Assembly (NCBI GenBank): GCA_026707585.1
Contig: JAPOWQ010000062.1
Span: 53,460 to 117,459, forward strand
DNA from: Chloroflexota bacterium
GTDB lineage: Bacteria; Chloroflexota; UBA11872
Length of the DNA stretch: 64,000 bases
Direction: 5' to 3'
Position 1 is the stretch's first letter. Each line of letters opens with the position of its first letter. The notes under the pieces are model-generated. The model was not told the DNA's origin. It saw only the letters and a list, made by a program, of their open reading frames with translations, and made no database searches. The translations under genes were made by a program, and so were the position numbers. This document shows positions 18,391 through 27,281 of this stretch, in pieces.

Positions 18391-19848
18391 TTGGGCGTGG
18401 CGTTCACAAACCTGCGCGAGTTTCTGGACCTGCTCGAAGAGCGGGACGAGTTGCGGCGGATCCGGGTCGAAGTGGACCCGCACCTTGAAATCACCGAGAT
18501 CGCGGACCGGGTGATGAAGGCCGGCGGTCCGGCGCTGCTGTTTGAGAACGTTAAAGGCAGCGACTTCCCGTTTGCCATCAACCTGCTGGGATCGCCGCAG
18601 CGCATGGCCTGGGCGCTGGGGATGGAGGAGTGGTCGGAACTGGAGCGTCGGCTGGACGACCTGCTGTCAATGGCGATGGGTCCGCCGCCGAAGAGCCTCC
18701 TGGGCAAGCTGCAGGTCCTCAACGAGATCATCAAGGTCGGGCGGATCGGGCCGCGCGAGGTGAGCAACGCGCCGGTGCACGAGGTATTCGACACGGTCAA
18801 CCCATCGCTGGCCGACCTGCCGATTCCGACCTGCTGGCCGCTGGACGGCGGGCCATACATCACGTTTCCGCTGGTGTTGACGCACGACCCGCTAACAGGC
18901 AAGCGGAACGTGGGGCTATACCGGCTGCAGAAGTATGACGACCGAACGCTGGGGATGCACTGGCAGTTGCATAAGGGCGGCGCGGAGCATTGGCGACGGA
19001 GCAAGGAAGAACGCCGGCGCATGGAAGTGGCGGTGGCGATTGGGGCGGACCCAACCCTGATGTACGCGGCGAGTGCGCCGCTGCCGCCGGACATCGACGA
19101 AATGGTGTTCGCGGGTTTTCTGCGGGGCGCGCCGGTTGAGACCGTGCAGGCGAAGACGGTCGACATCAAGGTTCCAGCACACGCGGAGATCGTGCTGGAG
19201 GGGTGGGTGGATCCGTCGGAGTCGCGGCTGGAAGGTCCGTTCGGGGACCACATCGGGTACTACTCGCTGGCCGAGCCGTTTCCGGTGTTTCACCTGACGG
19301 CGGTGACACGGCGGCGGGATCCGGTGTTCGTGTCGACGATCGTGGGCGTGCCGCCGATGGAGGACGCCTGGATCGGGAAGGCGACGGAGCGGCTGTTCCT
19401 GCCGCTGGTGCGGCTGTTCGTGCCGGAACTGGTGGACATGAACCTGCCGGTGCACGGGGTGTTTCACAACTTCTGCATCGTGTCAATCAACAAGCGCTAT
19501 CCCGGACAAGCGAGGAAGGTGATGCACGGCATCTGGGGCGTGGGTCAGCTGATGTTCACGAAGTACATCATCGTGGTGGACCACGACGTGGACGTGCAGA
19601 ACCTGAAGGAAGTGATGTGGCGGGTCGGGGCGAACACGGACCCGGCGCGAGACCTGGAGCGGGCGAGGGGGCCGATGGATCACCTGGAATTCGCGACGAC
19701 CACCGAGTTCTTTGGCGGGAAGCTGGGCATCGACGCGACGCGCAAGCTGCCGCAGGAGGGGTTCCCGCGGGAGTGGCCGCCGGAAATCAAGATGGACGAC
19801 GAGATCGTGAGGCTGGTGGATGAGAGGTGGTCGAGCTATGGGATCTGA
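18391..19848 (+). CDS. ubiD: UbiD family prenylated-FMN decarboxylase
   Basis: 485-aa UbiD-type decarboxylase requiring prenylated FMN made by UbiX. Recognisable features are LREFLDLLEERDELRRI at the N-terminus, the central TCWPLDGGPYITFPLVLTHDP, and RLEGPFGDHIGYYSLAEPFPVF, which bears the conserved Glu/Asp residues near the cofactor. It lies with a UbiA prenyltransferase and a UbiX gene, indicating quinone biosynthesis: either 4-hydroxybenzoate or, in menaquinone makers using the futalosine route, 1,4-dihydroxy-6-naphthoate chemistry (MqnP/MqnL/MqnM). The start is TTG 18391 or GTG 18397. Confidence 0.9.
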   Translation: MGVAFTNLREFLDLLEERDELRRIRVEVDPHLEITEIADRVMKAGGPALLFENVKGSDFPFAINLLGSPQRMAWALGMEEWSELERRLDDLLSMAMGPPPKSLLGKLQVLNEIIKVGRIGPREVSNAPVHEVFDTVNPSLADLPIPTCWPLDGGPYITFPLVLTHDPLTGKRNVGLYRLQKYDDRTLGMHWQLHKGGAEHWRRSKEERRRMEVAVAIGADPTLMYAASAPLPPDIDEMVFAGFLRGAPVETVQAKTVDIKVPAHAEIVLEGWVDPSESRLEGPFGDHIGYYSLAEPFPVFHLTAVTRRRDPVFVSTIVGVPPMEDAWIGKATERLFLPLVRLFVPELVDMNLPVHGVFHNFCIVSINKRYPGQARKVMHGIWGVGQLMFTKYIIVVDHDVDVQNLKEVMWRVGANTDPARDLERARGPMDHLEFATTTEFFGGKLGIDATRKLPQEGFPREWPPEIKMDDEIVRLVDERWSSYGI

Positions 19849-20320
19849 CGAGAACGCCGAATTCGACGTGCAGCGCGCTGTTCGCTGGTTTGCGGTCGAG
19901 AACAACAACCAGGCGTGGGAGCTGATTGAGAGCAGCCCGGACTATCTGCACGCCGGGGAGTTGCTCTCGAAGGCTTACGCGTCGCACCGGCACTGGTTCG
20001 AGGTGGGCGGGCCGCTGGAGAAGCAGCGGGCCGAGCACCTGGTGGCGACGGCGGTGTCGTTCCTGGGAGTCGTCTCGCTGTCGGTGCATCACGCCGACGC
20101 GTGTATCAAGCTGAGCGACGCGAACGGCGACCGCCAGACGGCGTTCGACCGGGCGGCGGCGCTGGAATGCCTGGCGCGGTCGCACGCGTGCGCGGCACTG
20201 GCGGACGCGGCAAACCGGAGGGAAACGGCGCGGCAGGCGGGGGAGCTGATCGAGGACGCGGAAGAGCGGGCGGTGTTCGAGCGGCTGCTGAACAGCGGGC
20301 CGTGGTTCGGGTTGGACTGA
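19838..20320 (+). CDS. Uncharacterised helical protein between ubiD and ubiA
   Basis: 160-aa protein of no family I recognise. It is predicted mostly alpha-helical with no membrane segment, and contains clustered aromatic and acidic residues near the N-terminus (RWFAVENNNQAWELIE) and Ala-rich helices (AAALECLARSHACAALADAA). The ATG lies inside the last codons of ubiD (11-nt overlap) and ubiA starts 22 bp after the stop, so it is firmly part of the quinone operon. That position suggests an accessory or structural partner of the decarboxylase or prenyltransferase, but this is inference. Confidence 0.75.
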   Translation: MGSDENAEFDVQRAVRWFAVENNNQAWELIESSPDYLHAGELLSKAYASHRHWFEVGGPLEKQRAEHLVATAVSFLGVVSLSVHHADACIKLSDANGDRQTAFDRAAALECLARSHACAALADAANRRETARQAGELIEDAEERAVFERLLNSGPWFGLD

Positions 20321-20342
20321 TGGAGCGCCACGGACTCGATCC

Positions 20343-21212
20343 ATGAGTCTGGCGGTGTCTGTCAGGCGCGCTCGGGTCTACCTGGACGCAATTCGATTCG
20401 AGCACACGATTTTCGCGTTGCCGTTTGCGTACCTGGGGATGGTGCTGGCGGCACGGGGATGGCCGGGGTGGCCGGTGTTTATCTGGACCACGCTGGCAAT
20501 GGCGGGGGCGCGCACGGGCGCGATGGCGGCGAACCGGCTGATCGACGCCGAGATGGACGCGCGGAATCCGCGCACGGCGTCGAGGGCGATCCCGATGCGC
20601 ACTATGTCAAGGCTGGAGATGCTTGGGTTGGCGCTGGCGGGGTTCGCGCTATTGCACGTGGCGGCGTGGCAGCTGAACAGCCTGGCGCTGGCACTAGCGC
20701 CGGTGGCAATGGTGGCGGTGACGTTCTACTCGTATACGAAGCGGTTTACGTGGAGCAGCCACTGGATCCTGGGCCTGGCGGACGGGATCGCGCCGGTGGG
20801 CGGATGGATTGCGGTAACCGGCGATTTTTCGACCGAGGCGGCGCTGCTGGCCCTGGTGGTGACGTTCTGGATCGGCGGGTTTGACGTGCTGTACGCGACG
20901 CAGGACGTTGAGTTTGATCGGGCCGAAGGGCTGCACTCAATCCCGGCACGCTTTGGACTGGCGTCGGCCTTGTGGGTGGCCCGGGCTTCGCACGCACTGA
21001 CGATTGGGGTGCTGCTGGCGCTCGGATTCGTTGCGGCCCTGGGTTGGCCGTATTGGGTCGGCGTTACGGTGATCGCGGCTTTGCTGATTTACGAGAATCG
21101 GTTGCTGAAGCCGCACGACCTGAGCCGCCTGAGCCTGGCGTTCTTTAATATCAACGGGTATGTGGCGGTAGCGGCGCTGGTGTTCACGATCCTGGGGGTG
21201 TGGCTTGGCTGA
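20343..21212 (+). CDS. ubiA: UbiA family prenyltransferase
   Basis: 289-aa integral membrane aromatic prenyltransferase with about eight or nine transmembrane segments. The first Asp-rich motif is NRLIDAEMDARNPRTASRAIP (the N-x3-D-x3-D type, near residue 60) and the second, TQDVEFDRAEGLHSIPARFG (near residue 180), matches D-x3-D-x5-G-x-x-S-I-P. It attaches a polyprenyl chain to the quinone ring precursor at the membrane. The gene is coupled to ubiX by an 8-nt overlap and lies downstream of ubiD. In the futalosine pathway the homolog is MqnP, which may be the true role. Confidence 0.92.
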   Translation: MSLAVSVRRARVYLDAIRFEHTIFALPFAYLGMVLAARGWPGWPVFIWTTLAMAGARTGAMAANRLIDAEMDARNPRTASRAIPMRTMSRLEMLGLALAGFALLHVAAWQLNSLALALAPVAMVAVTFYSYTKRFTWSSHWILGLADGIAPVGGWIAVTGDFSTEAALLALVVTFWIGGFDVLYATQDVEFDRAEGLHSIPARFGLASALWVARASHALTIGVLLALGFVAALGWPYWVGVTVIAALLIYENRLLKPHDLSRLSLAFFNINGYVAVAALVFTILGVWLG

Positions 21213-21792
21213 TTCGCCGGGGCTGGTACTCGGCATATCGGGGGCCAGCGGAGCGGTGCTGACCGAGGCCACCGTGCGGGCACTACAAGACCTGGACGTT
21301 CCGCTGGAGGTCGTGTGCAGCGACTACGGGGCGCTGATGTGGCACCAGGAGACCGACGAGCGATTCTCGGACGCGGCAACGCGCTGGTCGGCCCGGGGAC
21401 GGGTGACGATGCACCGGCCGCAAGACGTGGCCGCGCCGATTTCCAGCGGGTCGTACCCGACGCGCGGGATGGCGATCGTGCCGTGCAGCATGGCGACGGT
21501 GGGAGCTATTGCGTCGGGGGCTGGTCAGAACCTGCTGCACCGGGCGGCGGACGTGACGCTGAAGGAAAAGCGGCGACTGGTGGTGGTGTCGCGGGAGACG
21601 CCGCTGTCGCTGATTCACCTGCGCAACCTGACGACGCTGGCCGAGGCGGGGGCTGTGATCCTGCCGCCGGATCCGGCGTTTTACCTGCGTCCGGATTCAG
21701 TCGAGGCAATTGTGGACGCGCTGGCTGAGCGGATTCTGTATGCGGTGGGTGTGACTCCGAGAGTTGCCGAAGCTCACGCCTGGACTGACTGA
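21205..21792 (+). CDS. ubiX: UbiX family flavin prenyltransferase
   Basis: 195-aa flavoprotein making prenylated FMN for UbiD. The N-terminal LVLGISGASGAVLTEATV and the central RGMAIVPCSMATVGAIASGAGQNLLHRAADVTLKEKRRLVVVSRETPLSLIHLRN segments are diagnostic. The start is TTG 21205, inside the 3' end of ubiA. Together with ubiD and ubiA it completes a prenylation-decarboxylation module. Confidence 0.93.
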   Translation: MADSPGLVLGISGASGAVLTEATVRALQDLDVPLEVVCSDYGALMWHQETDERFSDAATRWSARGRVTMHRPQDVAAPISSGSYPTRGMAIVPCSMATVGAIASGAGQNLLHRAADVTLKEKRRLVVVSRETPLSLIHLRNLTTLAEAGAVILPPDPAFYLRPDSVEAIVDALAERILYAVGVTPRVAEAHAWTD

Positions 21793-21803
21793 GCTAAGCA
21801 GCG

Positions 21804-22613
21804 ATGTACAGCCGAGCCAAGCGGCGCGCGCACCAGATCGTCAACAGCCCGGAGGACGGCGGCCGGGCGAGCCGGATCTTCGACCAGACCATCTTTGTTC
21901 TGATCGGACTCACGGCGTTCGGAATCGTGCTGGAAACGATCGAGCCGATCCGCCAGGCCGCCGCCGGAGCCTTCGCCGTCATCGAGGTTGTCACGGTGGC
22001 GGTCTTTACCTTCGAGTACGTACTGCGCGTGTGGTCGTGTACCGAAGACCCGGACTTCGTGCACCCGCTGACGGGCCGGCTGCGCTTTGCCGTGCAGCCG
22101 CTGATCCTGGTGGACCTGCTGGCGATCCTGCCGTTCTACGTGGGCCAGGATCTGCGCTTCGCGCGTGTGCTGCGACTGCTGCGGTTGATGAAACTGACGC
22201 GGTACTCGGAGTCCATGTCGATCATCGGCGACGTGCTGAGGAGCCGGCGCGATTCCCTGATTTCGACTCTGTTCGTGGGGTTCGTGCTCTTACTGTTCGC
22301 GTCGTCGTTGATGTATCTCGCGGAACGGGAGGCGCAGCCGGATGGCTTCTCGAGTATTCCGGCAGCAATGTGGTGGGGGATGGTGACGCTGACCACGGTG
22401 GGTTACGGCGACCTGTTTCCCGTTACGCCGCTGGGGCGCGGATTCGGCGCGGTCGTGGCGCTGCTGGGGATTGGCCTGTTTGCGCTGCCGGCCGGCATTT
22501 TGGGGTCGGCGTTCGTGGAGGAGTTGGACCGCAGGCGCGCAGGGGAGCCGGAGGCCTTGATCTGTCCGCACTGCGGCGAGGAGATCCACGACGACGAGGA
22601 CTCGGCCGCGTGA
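21804..22613 (+). CDS. Voltage-gated-like potassium channel
   Basis: 269-aa six-transmembrane ion channel. The selectivity filter is TTVGYGD (near residue 197), preceded by the pore helix SIPAAMWWGMVTLT. An S4-like segment with spaced Arg residues (DLRFARVLRLLRLMKLTRYS) precedes the pore, indicating voltage-sensor ancestry. The C-terminus carries a Cys-x2-Cys (ICPHCGEEIHDDEDS) zinc-ribbon-like end. The N-terminal 35 residues are basic and cytoplasmic. It starts 11 bp after ubiX but has no evident link to quinone synthesis. Confidence 0.92.
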   Translation: MYSRAKRRAHQIVNSPEDGGRASRIFDQTIFVLIGLTAFGIVLETIEPIRQAAAGAFAVIEVVTVAVFTFEYVLRVWSCTEDPDFVHPLTGRLRFAVQPLILVDLLAILPFYVGQDLRFARVLRLLRLMKLTRYSESMSIIGDVLRSRRDSLISTLFVGFVLLLFASSLMYLAEREAQPDGFSSIPAAMWWGMVTLTTVGYGDLFPVTPLGRGFGAVVALLGIGLFALPAGILGSAFVEELDRRRAGEPEALICPHCGEEIHDDEDSAA

Positions 22614-22667
22614 CTGGCGGGGTGCTGCTAGCCTCTGGCGATTGGCGACGAGTGCGACAGGTTCGTA

Positions 22668-23516
22668 ATGGCGCCTGAGCAATCAGCCGTAGTCGACACG
22701 CACAACCATTACTGGCAGGTCGGCGTCGACGACCTCTATTGGCTGGATGATCCGACGCATCCAGTGCTGGGGAAGGACTATCTGCCGCCAGACCTGAAGC
22801 CGCACATGGACGCGGTGGGGGTGGCGCAGTCGGTAATCGTGCAGGCGTCTCACGCGTGGAAGGACCAGCTGGCGTACCTGGAGATGGCGCAGACGTATGA
22901 CTACGTGGCCGGCGTGATCGCGTGGGTAGACCTGCAGGCGCCCGACGTGGGCGATCGGATCGACCAGTTGGCGGCGAGTCCGTGGTTTCGGGGCGTCCGG
23001 GCCGGGGCCGAGGACCAGGCGGATACGGACTGGCTGGCGCGTGACGACGTGCGGCGCGGCATTAGCACCGTGCTGAACCGGGGGCACGTGGTGGAGTTGC
23101 TGGTGAAGACTCCGCATCTGCGACACGTGCCGCAGATCGCGGGCGAAAGCGAGGGCGGACGGCTGATCGTGGATCACCTGGCAAAGCCGCCGTTCGAGAC
23201 GCCGGAGATGGCGGTGTGGGAGGAACGGTTCCTGGCCCTGGCCCCATACGACCACCTGCGGATCAAGATCTCGGGGTTGTTGGTGGAGTGCCCGACGTCG
23301 CCGACGACCGACACGATTCGAGCGGCGGTGGATCCCGTGCTGGACAAATTTCCGATCGAACGGCTGATCTGGGGAAGCGATTGGCCGGTGGCGCTGCTGG
23401 CGGCGGGATACGAGGACACGTTTGAGACGGTTACGGGCGCGCTGGACCGGCTGAGCGCACACGAGCGAGCGGCGGTGCTGGGCGGAAACGCCCGAGAGTT
23501 CTACTCGCTGGCATGA
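22668..23516 (+). CDS. Amidohydrolase 2 family (lactonase-like) TIM barrel
   Basis: 282-aa metal-dependent hydrolase. It begins with VVDTHNHYWQV, the D-T-H-x-H metal motif of amidohydrolase 2 members such as L-fuconolactonase and 2-pyrone-4,6-dicarboxylate lactonase. LIVDHLAKPP supplies a further metal His, and LIWGSDWPVALLA carries the conserved Asp. Substrate is probably a sugar lactone. It overlaps the SDR gene by 4 nt (ATGA), so a dehydrogenase/lactonase pair for sugar oxidation is likely. Confidence 0.88.
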   Translation: MAPEQSAVVDTHNHYWQVGVDDLYWLDDPTHPVLGKDYLPPDLKPHMDAVGVAQSVIVQASHAWKDQLAYLEMAQTYDYVAGVIAWVDLQAPDVGDRIDQLAASPWFRGVRAGAEDQADTDWLARDDVRRGISTVLNRGHVVELLVKTPHLRHVPQIAGESEGGRLIVDHLAKPPFETPEMAVWEERFLALAPYDHLRIKISGLLVECPTSPTTDTIRAAVDPVLDKFPIERLIWGSDWPVALLAAGYEDTFETVTGALDRLSAHERAAVLGGNAREFYSLA

Positions 23517-24304
23517 GCGGCGGACGGCTGGCCGGCAAGGTCGCGGTGGTCACGGGCGCAGCCGGGGGAATCGGCGAGGCGACGGCGCGGCTGTTTGCGC
23601 GCGAGGGCGCGCGGGTAGTGCTGGCCGACTACATGGGCGATGCCGTGGCGGCGCATGCCGCGGACATCGAGGAAGCGGGAGGACAAGCCGTTGGCGTGAC
23701 TGCGGACGTGCGGGAGATGGCCGACGTGCGACGGGCTGTCGAGACGGCAACGGACCGATGGAGCCGGCTCGACGTGTTGCACAACAACGTTGGCGTGAAC
23801 TTCCACGCGCTGATCGGCGAGGCCAGCGAGGAGCACTTCCTGGAGTGCCTGAATATCAACCTGCTGAGCGTCTACCGGGGATGCCACGTGGCGGCCCCGA
23901 TCATGCAGGCGCAGGGCGGCGGATCGATCATCAACACCTCGTCGGTGCAAGGGATCATGGGCTTCGACACGTACTCGGCCTACGCCTCGGCCAAGGCGGG
24001 AATGCTGGGCCTGACGCGGCAGATGGCGGTGGACTACGGGCGCCACGGCATCCGCGTGAACGCCGTGCTGCCGGGCGGAATCGACACCCCGATGTGGCGG
24101 GCCGAGGTAGCGGCCGTGCCGGACATCCAGGCCCTGATCGACGAGTCGGCGTCGCGGATCCCGCTGCAGCGGATTGGTGAAGCCGAGGACATTGCCAACG
24201 CCGTGCTGTTCCTGGCGAGCGACGAGTCGTCATACGTGACGGGACAGCAACTTGTAGTGGACGGCGGCTTGAGCATCGCCGGGACGCGGCCGAACGAGCG
24301 ATAG
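23513..24304 (+). CDS. SDR family NAD(P)-dependent oxidoreductase
   Basis: 263-aa classical short-chain dehydrogenase. The cofactor motif is VTGAAGGIGEATARLFA (T-G-x3-G-x-G), the NNVG motif appears in LHNNVGVNF, and the catalytic tetrad includes Ser in NTSSVQG and Y-A-S-A-K (YSAYASAKAGML). The C-terminus has the usual GQQLVVDGGLS end. It is translationally coupled to the amidohydrolase upstream, consistent with oxidation of a sugar followed by lactone hydrolysis. Confidence 0.92.
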   Translation: MSGGRLAGKVAVVTGAAGGIGEATARLFAREGARVVLADYMGDAVAAHAADIEEAGGQAVGVTADVREMADVRRAVETATDRWSRLDVLHNNVGVNFHALIGEASEEHFLECLNINLLSVYRGCHVAAPIMQAQGGGSIINTSSVQGIMGFDTYSAYASAKAGMLGLTRQMAVDYGRHGIRVNAVLPGGIDTPMWRAEVAAVPDIQALIDESASRIPLQRIGEAEDIANAVLFLASDESSYVTGQQLVVDGGLSIAGTRPNER

Positions 24305-24398
24305 GCAGGCTGAAGATCGGCAAAGTGATCCAACATTGCGACTGACCGCGTGCACTCAAGGAATTATGTTAAAAGAACAAACGAGAGAGGGCGCATCA

Positions 24399-25964
24399 AT
24401 GGGGATGACCAAGCGAGATTTCCTGCGATCCATCGGCGCGGTTGCCGGGGTGGGCGCGGCGTACCACACGATGAGCGCGATGGGTCTGCTTGGGCCGGTT
24501 CTGGCGCAGGCGACGGCGCCCGAGCTGCCAATTGGGTCGGGCTACGGGAAGCGCGTGGTAATCCTGGGCGCCGGTATCTCAGGGATGACGGCGGCGTACG
24601 AGCTCTCTAAGGCCGGGTATCAGTGCACGATTCTCGAAGCGACGAGCCGCGCCGGCGGTCGAAACCTGACGGTGCGGGGCGGGGACGTGATTCGTGAGAT
24701 CGACAACCGCCAGTGGGTCGACTTCGACCAGGAAGATCACCTGTACGCCAACATGGGACCGGCTCGAATTCCGTACCACCACCGGGCCATCCTGGGCTAC
24801 TGCAAAGAGTTCGGTGTCGAGCTGGAGGTCTTCACCAACGACAACCGCGGCGCCTTGTTCCACAACACGGAAGACTTTGGTGGAAATACGGTCACGGGTC
24901 GGCAGGTGATGACCGACCTGCGCGGATACATCGCCGAACTCCTCGCGAAGGCCGTCAACCGAAATGCGCTGGACGAGGAATTGACCGGCGACGACAAGGA
25001 GCGGGTGTTGGGGATGCTCACCGCGTTCGGCGGGCTGGACCCCGACCATCTGTACGCGGGGTCGAATCGCAGCGGCTACCAGGGGGAGCAGATCAATGCC
25101 GGGATCGCGCCGGGCGAGGTAAACGACCCGCTGGATTTCAGCGAGCTACTCAAGTCGGATTTCTGGCAGTACAAGCTGCACTTCAGCCAGTTCCTCAATC
25201 AGAACCCCACGCTCTTTCAGCCCGTTGGCGGGATGGACGCAATCGCGAAGGCCTTTCGGGCACGCGTGGGACATCTGATCCAGTTCCAGAGCGTCGTGGA
25301 GGAGATTCGCAGGACCTCCCAGGGCGTTCGCATCGTTTACGAGAACCAGCGCCGCAACGAGCAGGAGGCGATCGAGACGAACTATGCGATTTGCACGATT
25401 CCGGCGCCGGTGCTGAAGGACATTCCCAACGACTTCGCACCCGAGACGCAGGCGGCGATCGAGTCAATCGAGTTTGAGCACGCGGTGAAGATTGGGTTCC
25501 AGGCGCGGCGGCGGTTCTGGGAAGACGATCACGCCATCTACGGCGGAATCTCGTGGACGGACCAGGACATTACGCAAATCTGGTATCCGTCGAACGGCTA
25601 CCACCGGGGCAAGGGCGTGATCATGGGCGCGTACATCTGGGACGACAAGCCGGGCCAGGGCCTGCGCTTTACCCAGATGACGCCGCCGGAACGCCTGCGA
25701 ACGGCGATGGCGGAGGGCGAACAGATTCATCCGGGCTACACAGAAGAAATCGAGTCGGGCGTAAGCCGCGCCTGGCTGAACGTGCCGTTCCAGAAGGGCG
25801 GCTGGCCGCGGAACTATGCGGCGCCGCCCGAGCTGCTGAAGCCTGACGGTGCGATCTACTTCGCGGGGGACCAGGCGACAGCGCTACCGGGCTGGCAGGA
25901 GGGAGCCGCGCTGGCGGCGCATGCAGCGGTGGAGGCGATTCACGCGCGGGTCACGGCGAGCTAG
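24399..25964 (+). CDS. Tat-exported flavin amine oxidase family protein
   Basis: 521-aa FAD-dependent oxidase. The N-terminus MGMTKRDFLRSIGAVAGVGAAYHTM resembles a twin-arginine signal (K-R-D-F-L-R followed by a hydrophobic stretch). The FAD motif is VVILGAGISGMTAAYELSKAGYQCTILEATSRAGGRN, and the C-terminal flavin contact is IYFAGDQATALPGWQEGAALAAHAA. The family includes L-amino acid and monoamine oxidases; the substrate is unknown. ATG 24399 has GAGAGAGGG upstream; an in-frame ATG at 24336 would add 21 residues before the signal. About 95 bp lie between this and the preceding SDR. Confidence 0.88.
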   Translation: MGMTKRDFLRSIGAVAGVGAAYHTMSAMGLLGPVLAQATAPELPIGSGYGKRVVILGAGISGMTAAYELSKAGYQCTILEATSRAGGRNLTVRGGDVIREIDNRQWVDFDQEDHLYANMGPARIPYHHRAILGYCKEFGVELEVFTNDNRGALFHNTEDFGGNTVTGRQVMTDLRGYIAELLAKAVNRNALDEELTGDDKERVLGMLTAFGGLDPDHLYAGSNRSGYQGEQINAGIAPGEVNDPLDFSELLKSDFWQYKLHFSQFLNQNPTLFQPVGGMDAIAKAFRARVGHLIQFQSVVEEIRRTSQGVRIVYENQRRNEQEAIETNYAICTIPAPVLKDIPNDFAPETQAAIESIEFEHAVKIGFQARRRFWEDDHAIYGGISWTDQDITQIWYPSNGYHRGKGVIMGAYIWDDKPGQGLRFTQMTPPERLRTAMAEGEQIHPGYTEEIESGVSRAWLNVPFQKGGWPRNYAAPPELLKPDGAIYFAGDQATALPGWQEGAALAAHAAVEAIHARVTAS

Positions 25965-26002
25965 CCCGGACACACCGGTGTCCATCAGCAGCCAATCTGG
26001 CG

Positions 26003-27253
26003 GTGCTCGAAGGCGCATACGTGACCTGGACTGACGACGCAGAGCGCTCGGCCGCGGTTGGGCTGCGGTGCATCGACTGCGGGCTCGGGTTTGCGCTGGA
26101 TTACCTGCGCGGGTGCCCACGGTGCCCTGGGCTGCTTGTCGTTGAGTACGACCTCGACATGGCCGCGAAGTTGGGCATTGGGAATGGACCTGGCGGCGGA
26201 ATCTGGCGCTGGGACCGGCTGCTGCCGCCGACGGCGCTCGACCATCGCGTGACGCTTGGAGAGGGCAATTCGCCGCTCCTGCCTGCCAGGCGGCTGGCGG
26301 ACCGGCTTGGCCTGCGTGACGTGCGCCTGAAGCTGGAAGGCGTGAACCCAACGGGCAGCATGAAGGACCGCTCGTCGGCGACCGCCATTGCCGCCGCGCT
26401 CGGCTTTGGTTTCCGGCGGGTGGGCTGTGTGAGCAGCGGGAACATGGGGTCGTCGATCGCCAACTACGCGGCGCGGGCGGGGCTGCGGGCTCATGTGTTC
26501 AGCGCGGCATATGCGAGCGAAAACCAGCTCGACCACATGGCAGCGGGGACTGTCGACATGCACGTCTACGACGGACCGTATGACGCGATGGCGGCCGCTA
26601 TTCAGCCCGTGTTTGACGACTACCTGGCGTTCGACGCCGGATCGAGCCCCAACCCGTACAACAGCGAGGGCCAGAAGACCCTGGCCTTCGAAATCGTCGA
26701 GCAGCTTGGCGAGCGTTCGCCGGACGTCGTGGTGTATCCGTTGGGCGCCGGGGACCTGTTCCTGGCGGCGACGCGAGGGTTCGAGCAATACGCCTACGCC
26801 GGCTTCACCGACTTCGCGCCGCGGCCGGTCGTGGCGCAGAGCCGTGCGTCAGCCAGCGTTGTGCGGGCGCTTGAGAGCGGCGGTGAGTACGAATCGGTAG
26901 AGGCCGGCGACTCGATCGCCGGCGGGGTGCTGGTGGGCGACATGGGGGCGAAGGGGCGCCTGGCGCTGCGGAAGTTGCGGCAGGTTGGAGGACTTGGCGC
27001 GGCTGTTGACGATGACGAGATTGCGGCGTGGCAGACGTGGCTGGCGCGGAATGAGGGAGTGTGGGCAGGGCCGACGGCGTGCGTGGTTTTGCCGGCGCTG
27101 GAACAGCTGGCGGCCAGCGGGGCGATTGGGCGTGATGCGTCGGTGGTTGTTGTCTTGTCGGAAACAGGGTTGAAGGGTGGACAGCCGCCGCATCGGCCAC
27201 CGACGGTTGAGGCGTCGGAGGCGGTCCTGAGGGAGCTATTCGGCGCCGCTTGA
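26003..27253 (+). CDS. Threonine synthase-like PLP-dependent enzyme
   Basis: 416-aa fold-type II PLP enzyme. The N-terminus carries Cys-x2-Cys pairs (RCIDCG and GCPRCPG) typical of zinc-ribbon threonine synthases. TLGEGNSPLLPARRLADRLG and VNPTGSMKDRSS contain the substrate segment and the PLP lysine (S-M-K-D-R). VSSGNMGSSIANYAARAG is the phosphate/substrate loop, close to the S-S-G-N family motif. Threonine synthase makes threonine from O-phosphohomoserine, but the divergence leaves other dehydratase or synthase activity possible. The start is taken as GTG 26003. Confidence 0.85.
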   Translation: MLEGAYVTWTDDAERSAAVGLRCIDCGLGFALDYLRGCPRCPGLLVVEYDLDMAAKLGIGNGPGGGIWRWDRLLPPTALDHRVTLGEGNSPLLPARRLADRLGLRDVRLKLEGVNPTGSMKDRSSATAIAAALGFGFRRVGCVSSGNMGSSIANYAARAGLRAHVFSAAYASENQLDHMAAGTVDMHVYDGPYDAMAAAIQPVFDDYLAFDAGSSPNPYNSEGQKTLAFEIVEQLGERSPDVVVYPLGAGDLFLAATRGFEQYAYAGFTDFAPRPVVAQSRASASVVRALESGGEYESVEAGDSIAGGVLVGDMGAKGRLALRKLRQVGGLGAAVDDDEIAAWQTWLARNEGVWAGPTACVVLPALEQLAASGAIGRDASVVVVLSETGLKGGQPPHRPPTVEASEAVLRELFGAA

Positions 27254-27281
27254 CGTCGCGTCCCCGGACGGATTTTCCCAG

